Of a stretch of DNA of 64,000 nucleotides, positions 55,271 to 64,000 are shown in pieces. The stretch lies in NCBI GenBank assembly GCA_030710605.1, contig CP092876.1, positions 61,628,115-61,692,114 of the forward strand, in the 5' to 3' direction. The notes under the pieces were generated by a model. The model ran no database searches. It worked only from the letters and a program-made list of their open reading frames with translations, and was not told where the DNA came from. Positions within the stretch are counted from its first letter, which is position 1. Each line of letters starts with the position of its first letter. This DNA is from Cordylochernes scorpioides (Eukaryota; Arthropoda; Arachnida; Pseudoscorpiones; Chernetidae). Both the position numbers and the translations under genes were made by a program.

Positions 55271-56764
55271 GGAGGGCGTGCTTCACAGAAATTTTTCTCT
55301 CCCAGTCCTACATTCCACAGGTGCTTCAGGATATTCAAAACAGTCCAGATATTTGCCAATTCGGAATTAAGAAGACCTTATAAAAGGTTAAGCAGCACTA
55401 CTATTAGTTTAACCTTCGAATTCACGTAGAGAGGTGGTGCCGACCTTGTGACGAAGACATGGAGAGAGAACACAGGGAGAAAGGTTCAAAGGTAAGTTGC
55501 AAGTCTACAACGTAGAAAAATTCTTTTGAAATATATTGCAATCGACATTCTTGATCTTCTTCCTTTCATAATCAGAGGCTAAAATACATCACGGTTGACA
55601 TTGGTTATTTTAGAAAATGACTTATTAGTGTCTCAGTCTCTGATCAAGTAGCCAGAACAATTTATAAAGCCTTAATACAGAATTGGGTCAATCTCTTTGT
55701 ATGTGGAGTCCAAGAATATTAAATTCAGAACAAGATAGAAACTTAAATTCTCACTTATTCCAAGAGGTTTGCACCCATCTCGGAATGGACAAACAAGGAC
55801 TACACCATTGACTAGATATATTTCTAAAATAAGACCGATCGACAGGTTTTTATATAGTTTATACCGCCAATAGTTCTTTTCCATAACTTCAATTATAAAT
55901 AATAATGTTTTTTATTTTCTCTAGTAAACGTAGTACAGGATATGATAATCATGGAAAGAAGTTGGCTACTGATTTTACTGTAAGTGATATATAATATTCA
56001 ACGGCTGGAAGATTTTCTATGAATTAAAGCTATCTCTTTTATATTGGTAGCAAGTATTATGTGATATCAGCAAATATATCTCTGGTAGGTAGAGAACCTC
56101 AATCTGGTTAATTTAAAGATTAATAAATTCAGATCAAACTCACGGAATGACTCACCTAATTTAGAGGTTATTGTAAGGAACCTATTCACTAAAAATAACC
56201 AACCAAATAACCCAATCAATAGAAAATAAGCCATTCAGCATGTAATTACTGTAATGTAAGATATTATAGGGAGACTTGGAGAAGAGTACAAAATAGGATA
56301 ATAGGACACAATATAAAAAGGGGTTATTACCACTTGTCCATTATAATACAACCAATCAATGAAACAGGTCATACCTTCAATATATCAGAACCAAGAGTAA
56401 ATAACAGTAAGATCCATAATAATCACCAAAGATTTATTATAAAATCCATAACATCTAATCAGGTTAACAGTATAAACCATAGTATTGATCTGTCAAAAAA
56501 TGCAAAGCGATAGATACAAATAAAAATCCATAGTTGAGAAGTAAAAAGAGCGTGTATTGTTAACTAGAGAAGTTATACTACTAGTTATGCTCCTGTTAAA
56601 GTGGTTGTTAGCCTGAAAACTAGAAAAATTGAATTGTGAAAGAAACTTATCCCTGAGTGCTTTTTGATATTATTCAATAAAAATAAAATAGATATAGAAA
56701 ATTATTTACATTCAAAATTCCATTTGAACTATGTAGAGTTCCGTAAATAATAATGTCTTAAAAA
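55271..56764. other. Stretch without recognised gene; SINE fragment inside
   Basis: Apart from a decayed SINE 3' fragment at 55,918-55,990, nothing was recognised. Confidence 0.4.
55918..55990 (-). repeat. tRNA-derived SINE, decayed 3' fragment
   Basis: CTCTAGTAAACGTAGTACAG, ATGATAATCATGG and CTGATTTTACTGTAAGTG parallel the 3' end of the other SINE copies. Confidence 0.6.
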
Positions 56765-57073
56765 GCCGTCGGTGGAAGGATGGTCTGAACCGTTGGTTTC
56801 CGACCACTACGACCCAGGATCGAACTCCGCATTGGACACTCTTTCTGATTAAAAAAGAAAATGCCCCAATGCCCCCAATTCTTTAAACGGTCCAACTCCA
56901 CCAAGAGGTGCAAGTAACCAAACACGGCTCTGGCACATTTGTAAGTGCAAAAATCAAAATGCTTTTCACATGTGTCAACATGTGGTGTACTTACAGAAAA
57001 AGCAGTCGCTAAGTTATATCCACCATGATTATAATGGCCTGAACCACGTGTACTAGGGATAATTGAAAAAAAA
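56765..57073 (+). repeat. tRNA-derived SINE, full-length copy (plus orientation)
   Basis: Starts GCCGTCGGTGGAAGGATGG. It has an A-box-like TGGTCTGAACCG, a B-box-like GGATCGAACTCC, then GCATTGGACAC. The body contains CACATGTGTCAACATGTGG, and the tail is CACGTGTACTAGGGATAAT plus an A-rich end. It is the only copy here in plus orientation. Confidence 0.86.
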
Positions 57074-57470
57074 TCTTAAATTTGAATCAAAGCTAACAAT
57101 GGCATAAAAATAATAGAAAATATTTATCAGAACAGAACTAAATATTTTAAAGTAAAACAGGACTCCGTAAGGACCATCTATGGATTCTATGTTGCCACGA
57201 TACACTTAGTCGATGTATATGGGTTTTGGTAAGCACTGAGTTTTATTCATATTCTGAGTGGTGCTAAATCCATAGTATATTGTTTAATTACAAAGCTTAA
57301 GGATCTACAACAATTTACACTCATAAACGAAACCTAAGGAAGTTGTAACATTTCAGGATTCAGACAATAGCTCCGAAATATATTGTTACGTAGAAATAAA
57401 AGCACATTTCAGAACTGAAAGAGAATGTTTTAGAACGTTTAAGAAAAATGTAGAAAATCGGAAGCAAATG
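57074..57470. other. Stretch without recognised gene
   Basis: Nothing recognised. Confidence 0.4.
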
Positions 57471-57790
57471 ATTGGTCAATCAGTAGCGATTGCACAATCG
57501 CTTTGTGCTGGCGGCTTTCTGATTGGCTGACCAACCGTGACAGTTCTAGAAATATCTACTCCGGGATATATAGGGAGGAGAAACTCATGCCGGGGAAGAA
57601 GAAAGAAAAGAAAAGGTGGAAGAAGGGAGCTTTGTGGTGTACTCCAAGCAAGCTGCTGTCTCAAGAGTCGGACTGCTGCTTACCGCCGACGCCGGTGTAC
57701 TTCCTGGAAAATTCTAGAAGGTTCTACGAACTTCTGTCTCCTGTTCTGCTCCTACTTTCTCTCACCGTGCTGCGGTTAGTGAGTTTGTAA
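57471..57790 (+). promoter_or_regulatory. Promoter-like segment with CCAAT, TATA and heat-shock-element motifs
   Basis: Plus-strand order: inverted CCAAT words (GATTGGTCAATC at about 57,471 and TGATTGGCTG at about 57,520), TTCTAGAA at 57,544-57,551, and GATATATAGG near 57,565. Further down, at 57,707-57,724, is GAAAATTCTAGAAGGTTC: four contiguous alternating GAA/TTC units with correct 2-bp spacing, a textbook heat-shock-factor site. GC content is raised. The two weakly coding frames here have no recognisable domain. It could be a host promoter, an LTR or a captured fragment. The mariner at 57,817 cuts its downstream side. Confidence 0.35.
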
Positions 57791-57816
57791 CTGCTGTTTT
57801 CTTTATTAATGTTTTA

Positions 57817-59104
57817 TTGGGAGTACAAATAAGTTTTGAGGGATTTGCAAAAGAAGCCACAACAAATATTATATAAATAGCATCGGACCTTGTAAGGTTT
57901 CATGTTAAGGCTTCATCATTTCCCCAAAAAAATCGGAAGAAGTCTTTTCACTCAAGTGTAAGGAACTTTTTTTTTTGGTGCTCTAACCATGTCAACCTTT
58001 TTGCCAACAAAACACAATTTGCGGGAAGCGCTGCTTTTTTGTTTTAATTTAAAGAAAAGTGCAACTGATGGACATCGATTGCTGTGTGAGGCATATGGTA
58101 AACATGCTCTATCAATAAAATCATGTAAGTACTGGTTTCGGCGTTTCAAAAGTGGCGATTTTGACACCAGAGACAAAGAACGCGGAGGAAGGCCAATAAA
58201 GTTCGAAGACGCTGAGTTGGAGGCTTTATTGGACGAAGATTCAAGCCAAACTCAAGAGGAGCTCGCTAAAACCTTGGGAGTGACTCAACAAGCGATTTCG
58301 AACCGTCTCAAGGTCATGGGTATGGTGCAAAAACAAGGAAATTGGGTTCCATATGAACTCAAGCCATGAAACATCGAGCGCGGTATTTGCACGTGCGAAC
58401 TACTGCTCAAAAGACAAAATAGGAAGGGTTTTTTGCATCGAATCGTGACAGGGGGCCGAAAAGTGGATTCACTACGACAACCCAAAGCGCAGAAAATCGT
58501 CGGTTAAGCCCGGTCATGCATCAACTTCAACGGCCAAACCGAATATTCATGGCAAGAAGCTAATGCTGTGCATCTGGTGGGATCAGCTCGGAGTGATCTA
58601 CTATGAGCTACTTCAGTCTAACGAAACCATCACTGGAGAACGTTATCAACAACAATTGATGCGATTAAGCCGAGCATTGAAGATTAAACGCCCACTATAT
58701 GCCAAAAGACATGACAAGGTGATCTATCAGCACGACAACGCTCGGCCACATGTTGCAAAAGTTGTCAAGGAGACTTTGGAGACGCTTCAATGGGATGTCC
58801 TACCCCACCCGCTGTATTCACCAGACATTGCTCCTTCAGACTACCACATGTTCCGTTCGATGACACATGGCCTGGCCGAGCAGCACTTCACTTCTTACGA
58901 AGAGGCGAAAAAATTGGGTCAATGTTTGGATCGCCTCAAAAGACGAGGAATTTTTTCGACACGGAATCCGTATGCTGCCTGAAAGATGGAAAAAAGTCGT
59001 AGCTAAAGATGGACAATACTTTAAATGAAATATATTGTACTGATTTCTCTGAATAAAGCTTCGAATTTATAAAAAAATCCCTCAAAACTTATTTGTACTC
59101 CTAA
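57817..59104 (+). mobile_element. mariner DNA transposon, 1,288 bp, with TIRs and TA duplication
   Basis: The inverted terminal repeats of about 30 bp begin TTGGGAGTACAAATAAGTTT (left) and TTAGGAGTACAAATAAGTTT (right), and both continue TGAGGGATTT. TA dinucleotides at 57,815-57,816 and 59,105-59,106 are the target duplication. The length is typical of mariner. Ends are nearly identical, but the transposase is broken. Confidence 0.93.
57989..59028 (+). pseudogene. mariner transposase (SETMAR/Mos1-like family), disrupted
   Basis: Starts MSTFLPTKHNLREALLF. The N-terminal paired helix-turn-helix region follows (KYWFRRFKSGDFDTRDKE; TLGVTQQAISNRLK), then WVPYELKP at about residue 125, where a TGA interrupts. 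The first catalytic Asp, expected after IVTG, is lost in a run of G near 58,450, where the frame also changes. The second Asp is kept in YQHDNARPHVAK and the third in SPDIAPSDYHMF, 34 residues later. Another frame change follows near 58,915, after EEAKK. The reading resumes to a stop at 59,026. The enzyme would cut and paste at TA; this copy cannot. Confidence 0.9.
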
Positions 59105-59106
59105 TA

Positions 59107-60469
59107 TTTTTGCGCTCCTCTGTATTTTTTTTTTATCGATTAGGCTTAAATAAAGTCCTAAAGATCCTTTGTACCCACGGAAGTTATTCTTTGTTAACCA
59201 ACAACGCAACAATATTTAATGCAGTGACCTTCATTAAAGACATTATATAACCAGTTATTAACAGAATTGTCTCTTAAAGGAAATAGACAACCTGCGACAC
59301 AAGGCGTAAGGAACTACAACAACTCACATTTATAGACAAAACCTAAGGAAGTTGCAACATTTCCAGATTCAGGCAATAACTCTGAAATATATGGTCTCCA
59401 TTAAAGGCATGATATAACCAGTTATGAACATAATTGTATTTAAAAAAAAATAAGACACTCTACGACATAAAATATTTTCTACTTTCTTAGGTTTTGTCCA
59501 TGAGTGTACTTCAGCTTGGATCTTTTCTAAGATAGACTCGGATTTAAACTCTTCTATACGCGTCTTCCAAAATTCCTGAAAAAATGTTTTTAAGTGTATG
59601 ATTTTTAATCTTTACATTCTTAATAATGACCATTATAAACTATATAATGCAAGATGAAATTGGAAAATATGAATGGCTGCAATAGCACATAAACAATCTT
59701 TAAAAGAGGTATCAATAAGGTTCTGAAACATATTTTCCTATAAGTTAGAATAATTAGGGGATATTATTTGGAGAAATAGCTTTTCCTTTTTATTATTAAA
59801 GAAAATAATTGAGTGAACAATTCAACTGGAAAAGTTAAATGGATGAATGCGTTTTATAAATGTGTTGGCAGAAATGGATTAATNNNNNNNNNNNNNNNNN
59901 NNNNNNNNNNNNNNNNNNNNNNNNNNNNNNNNNNNNNNNNNNNNNNNNNNNNNNNNNNNNNNNNNNNNNNNNNNNNNNNNNNNTCTACCTTTGATGATTT
60001 ACTACCTAGATATTACCTTATGTTAGAATTCAATTACCACCCTACGATGAATGGAAATATATCTTCTCGAATTATATTATTAAAATAGAGAGATATAATC
60101 TTCATAAAATGGAAAAGGATTTTTACTTTCCTGAAATTGAAAACGTTTATTTATTTAATAATATAAGTTTTGAAATCTCTCAGACACGAATGCCTTACAC
60201 TAACTCGTGTCTTAAAATACCCCATGTTCATAGATATGCAAGCTTTTGAAAATTGAACCTTCTCAAAGTGTTAGAGCCTTTTTTTGGTTACGGCAATTAC
60301 GAATCGGCTGGATGTAAAAACATTTGCAGCAAATTAGCAAAGAGTTGATTTCATCAATGCCGAATGTTGGTTGCTGTGTGCAACAATGACAATATAGACC
60401 GCTGTGGAACAGCCCGTTAACAAATAATTGCAAGAGATTAGATTTCCTTTTTATTGTATATTTATTATA
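59107..60469. other. Stretch without recognised gene, containing an assembly gap
   Basis: Only the N-run at 59,884-59,983 and AT-rich sequence. The open frame across the Ns is meaningless. Segments around 57.30-57.38 and 59.31-59.40 kb share ACCTAAGGAAGTTG(T/C)AACAT and ATTCAG(A/G)CAATA words, so they are diverged copies of one unnamed repeat. Confidence 0.45.
59884..59983. other. Assembly gap (100 N)
   Basis: One hundred unresolved bases. Confidence 1.
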
Positions 60470-60577
60470 AAAAGCGCATGTGATCCTGGTCAGGAAATGC
60501 CTTCTTTATTTTTGAGATCAACACCTAATCTTATTATTTTTATTTGTTTTTATTATTGGTTACTATTATTTTTCATA
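60470..60577. mobile_element. MITE fragment, GGCATATCCTGAC family
   Basis: CCTGGTCAGGAAATGCCTTC is followed by GATCAACACCTAATC and a T-rich tail ending TTTTTCATA, as in the 25.93 and 49.12 kb copies. The next mariner begins at its end. Confidence 0.6.
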
Positions 60578-60579
60578 TA

Positions 60580-61185
60580 CGAGGTGTGTTCAAAAAGTAT
60601 TGCAACTTTTGAAATTTCGCGGGTTACGTATATTCGAATTTCGATCTTTTTGTGGCTTTATATTGGTATTCATCTCTCTCACTAATGCCGACAAACTCGG
60701 CCATTTTGAATGTTCACTTAATTGTTGACAGCTGCTTTGCTTGCAGGTGTTTTGGATCGATTTTTACCTATTAAAAAATGGATCAAAGAACCTGTATGAA
60801 ATTTTGTGTGAAAAACAAAATTGAGTGCGCGCATGCATTCTGAATGTTGACTGTGGCATACGGAGAAGCTACCTTGGACCGAAGCAACGTTTATCGGTGG
60901 TACAAAATGTTCTCAGAAGGCCGAGAAGATGTGAACGACAAAGAGCGTGCCGGACGCCAGAGCACTTCAACAACAGACGAAAAAATTAATGAAGTGGATA
61001 AAATGATATTGTCCAATCGCCGAATCACCGTTAGAGAAGTTGCTGAGGACCTAAACATATCGATTGGCTCGTGCCATTCGATTTTTATCAATGCTTTGGG
61101 CATGAGACGGGTCGCCATGAAATTCGTACCAAAATTGCTCAATTGCGACCAAAAACAGCATCGCATACAGTTCATTGTTCTCGTT
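60580..61185 (+). mobile_element. mariner transposon, 3'-truncated (second lineage)
   Basis: It begins at a TA with CGAGGTGTGTTCAAAAAGTA, a typical mariner terminal repeat. The transposase start and first half follow; the element stops abruptly near 61,180 without a right terminal repeat. It sits on the tail of a MITE. Confidence 0.85.
60778..61180 (+). pseudogene. mariner transposase N-terminal half, truncated
   Basis: Starts MDQRTCMKFCVKNKIECAHA. An in-frame TGA sits near 60,841, where related proteins usually have Arg. It continues MLTVAYGEATLDRSNVYRWY, then ERAGRQSTSTTDEKINEV, then the second helix-turn-helix (ITVREVAEDLNISIGSCHSI) and KFVPKLLNCDQKQHR. All catalytic Asp residues are beyond the truncation. 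Only the DNA-binding half is present, so it cannot transpose. Confidence 0.87.
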
Positions 61186-63080
61186 ATTGTTTAGGAATTT
61201 CATTTGTATTTAAAATGTTTAAACTCTTGCATATTAAAATATATTTTATATTCTATTTAATAATAATGATAAATGAACTAATTTTATAAATATTTGAAGA
61301 CAATATTTCCTTTTTTTCTTTCTTTCTCCTTGTTAATATATTAATATTATTCTTTACGATCTTAAATTATGGTAAATATGTATAGATAACTGTAGAAACA
61401 TACATGTATATCAGCGCAAGTGTTTCTAAGGTAACATAGCGCTTTTATCGAAATAAAATCAAAGAGTGATAAATATGGACACCATTTTTAATCCTTTTAT
61501 CGATAATGTAATTATAATATGAGTCTTCAAATATATTTATAATCAATGTAAATTAATATAACTTATAGTTTAATAGAATAATCCAGAATTATAGAGATAC
61601 GGAAGAAGAGAATAGAGTTGGGGTTCCAAGTTTTAAGAACTCACCCCACTCAGGAAATGGACATTTTGTGCTCGGCTGCCGAGAGACAAATAAAAAAGCT
61701 AGAACTTCCGTTTCTGGAAAAAATAATTTCTTTGATAATTCCAGCGTATTAAATTTGAACTTTTCTGTTTCTTTCTTTGTGTGTGTGTGAGGAGAATTTA
61801 AACTATATTGTACAGGTTTTTAGTATTCATGTTTATTTTGATTTTAGTAATGGCTTTATAAATATATTGTACAGGCTTTTATATATAGTATTCCTGTTTA
61901 TTTTTATTTTAGTAATGGCTTGATCTACTTTTATATTTAATTATTTTTTCTAATTTTCTGCTCTCAAAATGTAAATTGATATAATAAGTTTAGATTTGTA
62001 TTTCCTGCTTCTCAGTTTTGAGTTGAATAGCTCCCATTTTCTCTATTGAATAAATAAATGAATTTTTTTCAGCATTTTAATAATTATGTATAATCATTTT
62101 TAAAGTTTTTTTTTTTTAATTTGATTCTATATCTGTCTCTTCAAATGTCTTGTAATCAACCTTTAATATAGAAGCAGAATCTTAAAAATATGAATTTTCG
62201 TTCACCTGTTCAAAACTCAAGTTAACAAAATTTCATATTTCTGGCTGGTCAGAATGATCATGAATGGGCTAATTTCTATGGTTACTATCAAAATTTGTGA
62301 TCATTTTGATATACTTGAAGACCATACAGAAGTCTGAAAATGCATAGATTGTCTTAATCTATCTAACAACGAGAGAGAGAGAGAGAATTGACAAAATTTG
62401 ATACATGTGAGTGATCGACATGGTTTATTTTCTATAGTGTCTTTCACCCAAATATTATACTTAATTTTTAATATACTTTCTGACCACATAGAGACCTGAA
62501 ATTGTATAGAATAGATAAAACCTTAAATTGCAAGTGTTCAGAATTTCATACTTCTATAGACTACTCCTGAGGACAACATATTTTTGTCGAAACGTCATTA
62601 CAATAAAAAGATTTACTGGCCGAAGTATTTTTAATTGGAAGAATTATGAATGCCAGCCAGGCAGCCTCTTATGATTCCTACTTCTAGTTGGCTGGGTGGT
62701 GGTCGGGAAATATTTTTGAACGGAAAAAAAATAGGACCAACTGTTTTTCTGGTGTAATCAGCGCTTGGCGTATTATAAATATATTGACGGAGTGGTAGTG
62801 AAATGACTAATTTTTATCTTTTTGTTAAATCTTTGTGGTCAATCTTTAATATAATATCAAACTAGATAGAAGAAGTATGAAATTTTTTACTATCTCTAGA
62901 CGCAAGCATATGAAATTGAAGACTTCTAGGTAGTCGAGAATTGGTTAATGTATATATTTACTAACAAATCTTCTGATGTAGTTTAATATACTTCTGAGAC
63001 CACACACACACACACACTACACACGTAAAAGTTCGAAAAATACTCATTAAATCCAACTAACTACGCGAGTGTACGAAGTA
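61186..63080. other. AT-rich stretch without recognised gene
   Basis: A hammerhead-like word pair near 62,567-62,596 (see findings), a GA repeat near 62,370 and a CA repeat near 63,002-63,018. Nothing else recognised. Confidence 0.4.
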
Positions 63081-64000
63081 CAGGGTGCATTATGAAAGTA
63101 ATGAGCATAATGTTATTGTGACGCGACCATAGATGGCAGCACGGTGAAACCGTGGAAAATGTGGTGGAGGGATATGCCCTTTCAATCCATCCGGTCGTCA
63201 GTTGAGTTCGAGCAGTTTGAGGGGAGATACATGCCTCCGCTTGAAGTGTGTTTTCAACTTTTGTAACATAGCGCGATGGAGCGTTCGCTTGAACAACGAT
63301 ACGCCATAAAGTTTTGCGTGAGGCTTGGAAAAAATACAACCGATACATTCCAGATGCTGCAAAAAGCCTTCAAGGACGATTGCATTTCAAGATCACAGTC
63401 TGGGAAGTGGCACAAGGCGTTCAAGGAGGGCCGGGAGGAGGTCGCCGACGAACCCCGTTCAGGACGCCCAACAACGGCCAGAACTGACGAGAACGTGGAT
63501 CGTGTGCTCAAGGTTTTGCGTACCGACCGTCGATTAAGTATACAGAAAATTGCTGACACATTACGCATGTCCACATTTGTGGTACATGGGATAGTGACCG
63601 AGGATCTGCAAATGCGTAAGGTCTGTGCGAAGCTTGTGCCGAAAGTGTTGACGCAAGACCAGAAAGAACTTAGAGTTTTTTGCGCTGTCAATAATTGTTG
63701 AATTTAATTCAAAATGAACCGGACTTTCTGAACTCTGTAGTAACCGGAGACGAATACTGGATGTTTGAATACGACCCAGAGTCGAAAAGGCAGAGCTGTG
63801 CATGGCACACAAAATCATCCCCACGCCAAAGAAAGCGCGAATGAGCAAGTCGCGCATCAAAACGATGATCATTGTCTTCTTTGACATTCGAGGAATAGTC
63901 CATTGTGAGTTTGTACCGCAGGGACAAACTGTAAACTCAGTCTTTTACCTGGAGATGCTCAGGAGATTGAATTGCCGGACCGCACGCGTGAGGACTGACA
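63081..64000 (+). mobile_element. mariner transposon, third lineage, cut by window end
   Basis: Follows a TA at 63,079-63,080 with the terminal-repeat-like CAGGGTGCATTATGAAAGTA. The transposase starts at 63,276 and runs past the window end, so the right end is not visible. Confidence 0.8.
63276..64000 (+). pseudogene. mariner transposase (partial), disrupted
   Basis: MERSLEQRYAIKFCVRLG starts the DNA-binding half. RSGRPTTARTDENVDRVLKV and SIQKIADTLRMSTFVVHGIV follow. Near 63,670-63,690 a frame change and a TAA break the reading. It resumes with a first catalytic Asp in VVTGDEYWMFEYDPE. A second frame change lies near 63,830. The second Asp is present in IVFFDIRGIVHCEFV. The third catalytic site lies beyond the window. 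This lineage differs clearly from the two other mariners at the N-terminus. Confidence 0.87.

Noticed and set aside
57503-57790. Small proteins rich in Lys/Arg and Leu upstream of the mariner
   Set aside because: Two overlapping frames read equally well and neither has a domain. The segment is better explained by promoter-like motifs.
59813-60088. Open frame spanning the N-run
   Set aside because: Its continuity depends on 100 unresolved bases. No recognisable sequence on either side.

Overview
This is AT-rich eukaryotic DNA from an animal, most likely a protostome invertebrate (arthropod or mollusc; I cannot decide between them). The evidence is spliced exons with GT-AG boundaries, a neuropeptide receptor of the allatotropin/orexin-receptor family, a U6 snRNA-like sequence, a tRNA-derived SINE family, and many animal-type transposons (hAT, piggyBac, mariner, Ty3/Gypsy, non-LTR). 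There are no operons or prokaryotic signals. A run of 100 Ns at 59,884-59,983 is an assembly gap.

Only one conventional host gene is clearly visible. It is a class A GPCR on the minus strand, with three consecutive exons at 19,407-19,011 (TM3-TM5), 17,588-17,435 (TM6) and 14,639-14,527 (TM7). The reading phases fit exactly across both introns. The exons for the N-terminus, TM1-TM2 and the C-terminal tail were not found. The first intron holds an almost perfect palindromic element. The second holds a 42-bp minisatellite and a roughly 293-bp tandem repeat. The minisatellite is a multiplication of the TM6 exon/intron junction itself.

The rest is repeats. 0-8 kb: a SINE fragment, a non-LTR relic, four copies of a 369-bp tandem repeat and a U6-like sequence. 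8.08-11.42 kb: a complete hAT transposon (KIAA1586-like transposase, frameshifted) with an 8-bp target duplication. 12-14.4 kb: foldback MITEs. 19.6-22.0 kb: a piggyBac relic just upstream of the receptor's TM3-TM5 exon. 24.7-29.7 kb: SINEs (one split by a hAT MITE with its own 8-bp duplication) and foldback elements. 30-36.8 kb: a 40-bp minisatellite carrying three same-orientation insertions of a retroposon that encodes only an ORF1/Gag-like CCHC protein. 38.8-40.3 kb and 43.3-44.6 kb: tandem arrays with 421-bp and 110-bp higher-order periods. 47.5-53.3 kb: more foldback MITEs, a SINE and a GC-rich coding-like island at 50.9-51.5 kb. 54.2-55.3 kb: a Gypsy relic. 56.8-64 kb: a SINE, a segment with heat-shock-element-like motifs, and three mariners of different lineages.

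Two structures look most worth following. One is the set of ORF1-only retroposons that end at the same register of the 40-bp satellite. The other is the receptor minisatellite, which places about 24 in-frame copies of a 5' splice-site region next to the TM6 exon. No new defence or metabolic system is evident. All repeat and family assignments come from reading the sequence, without database searches.
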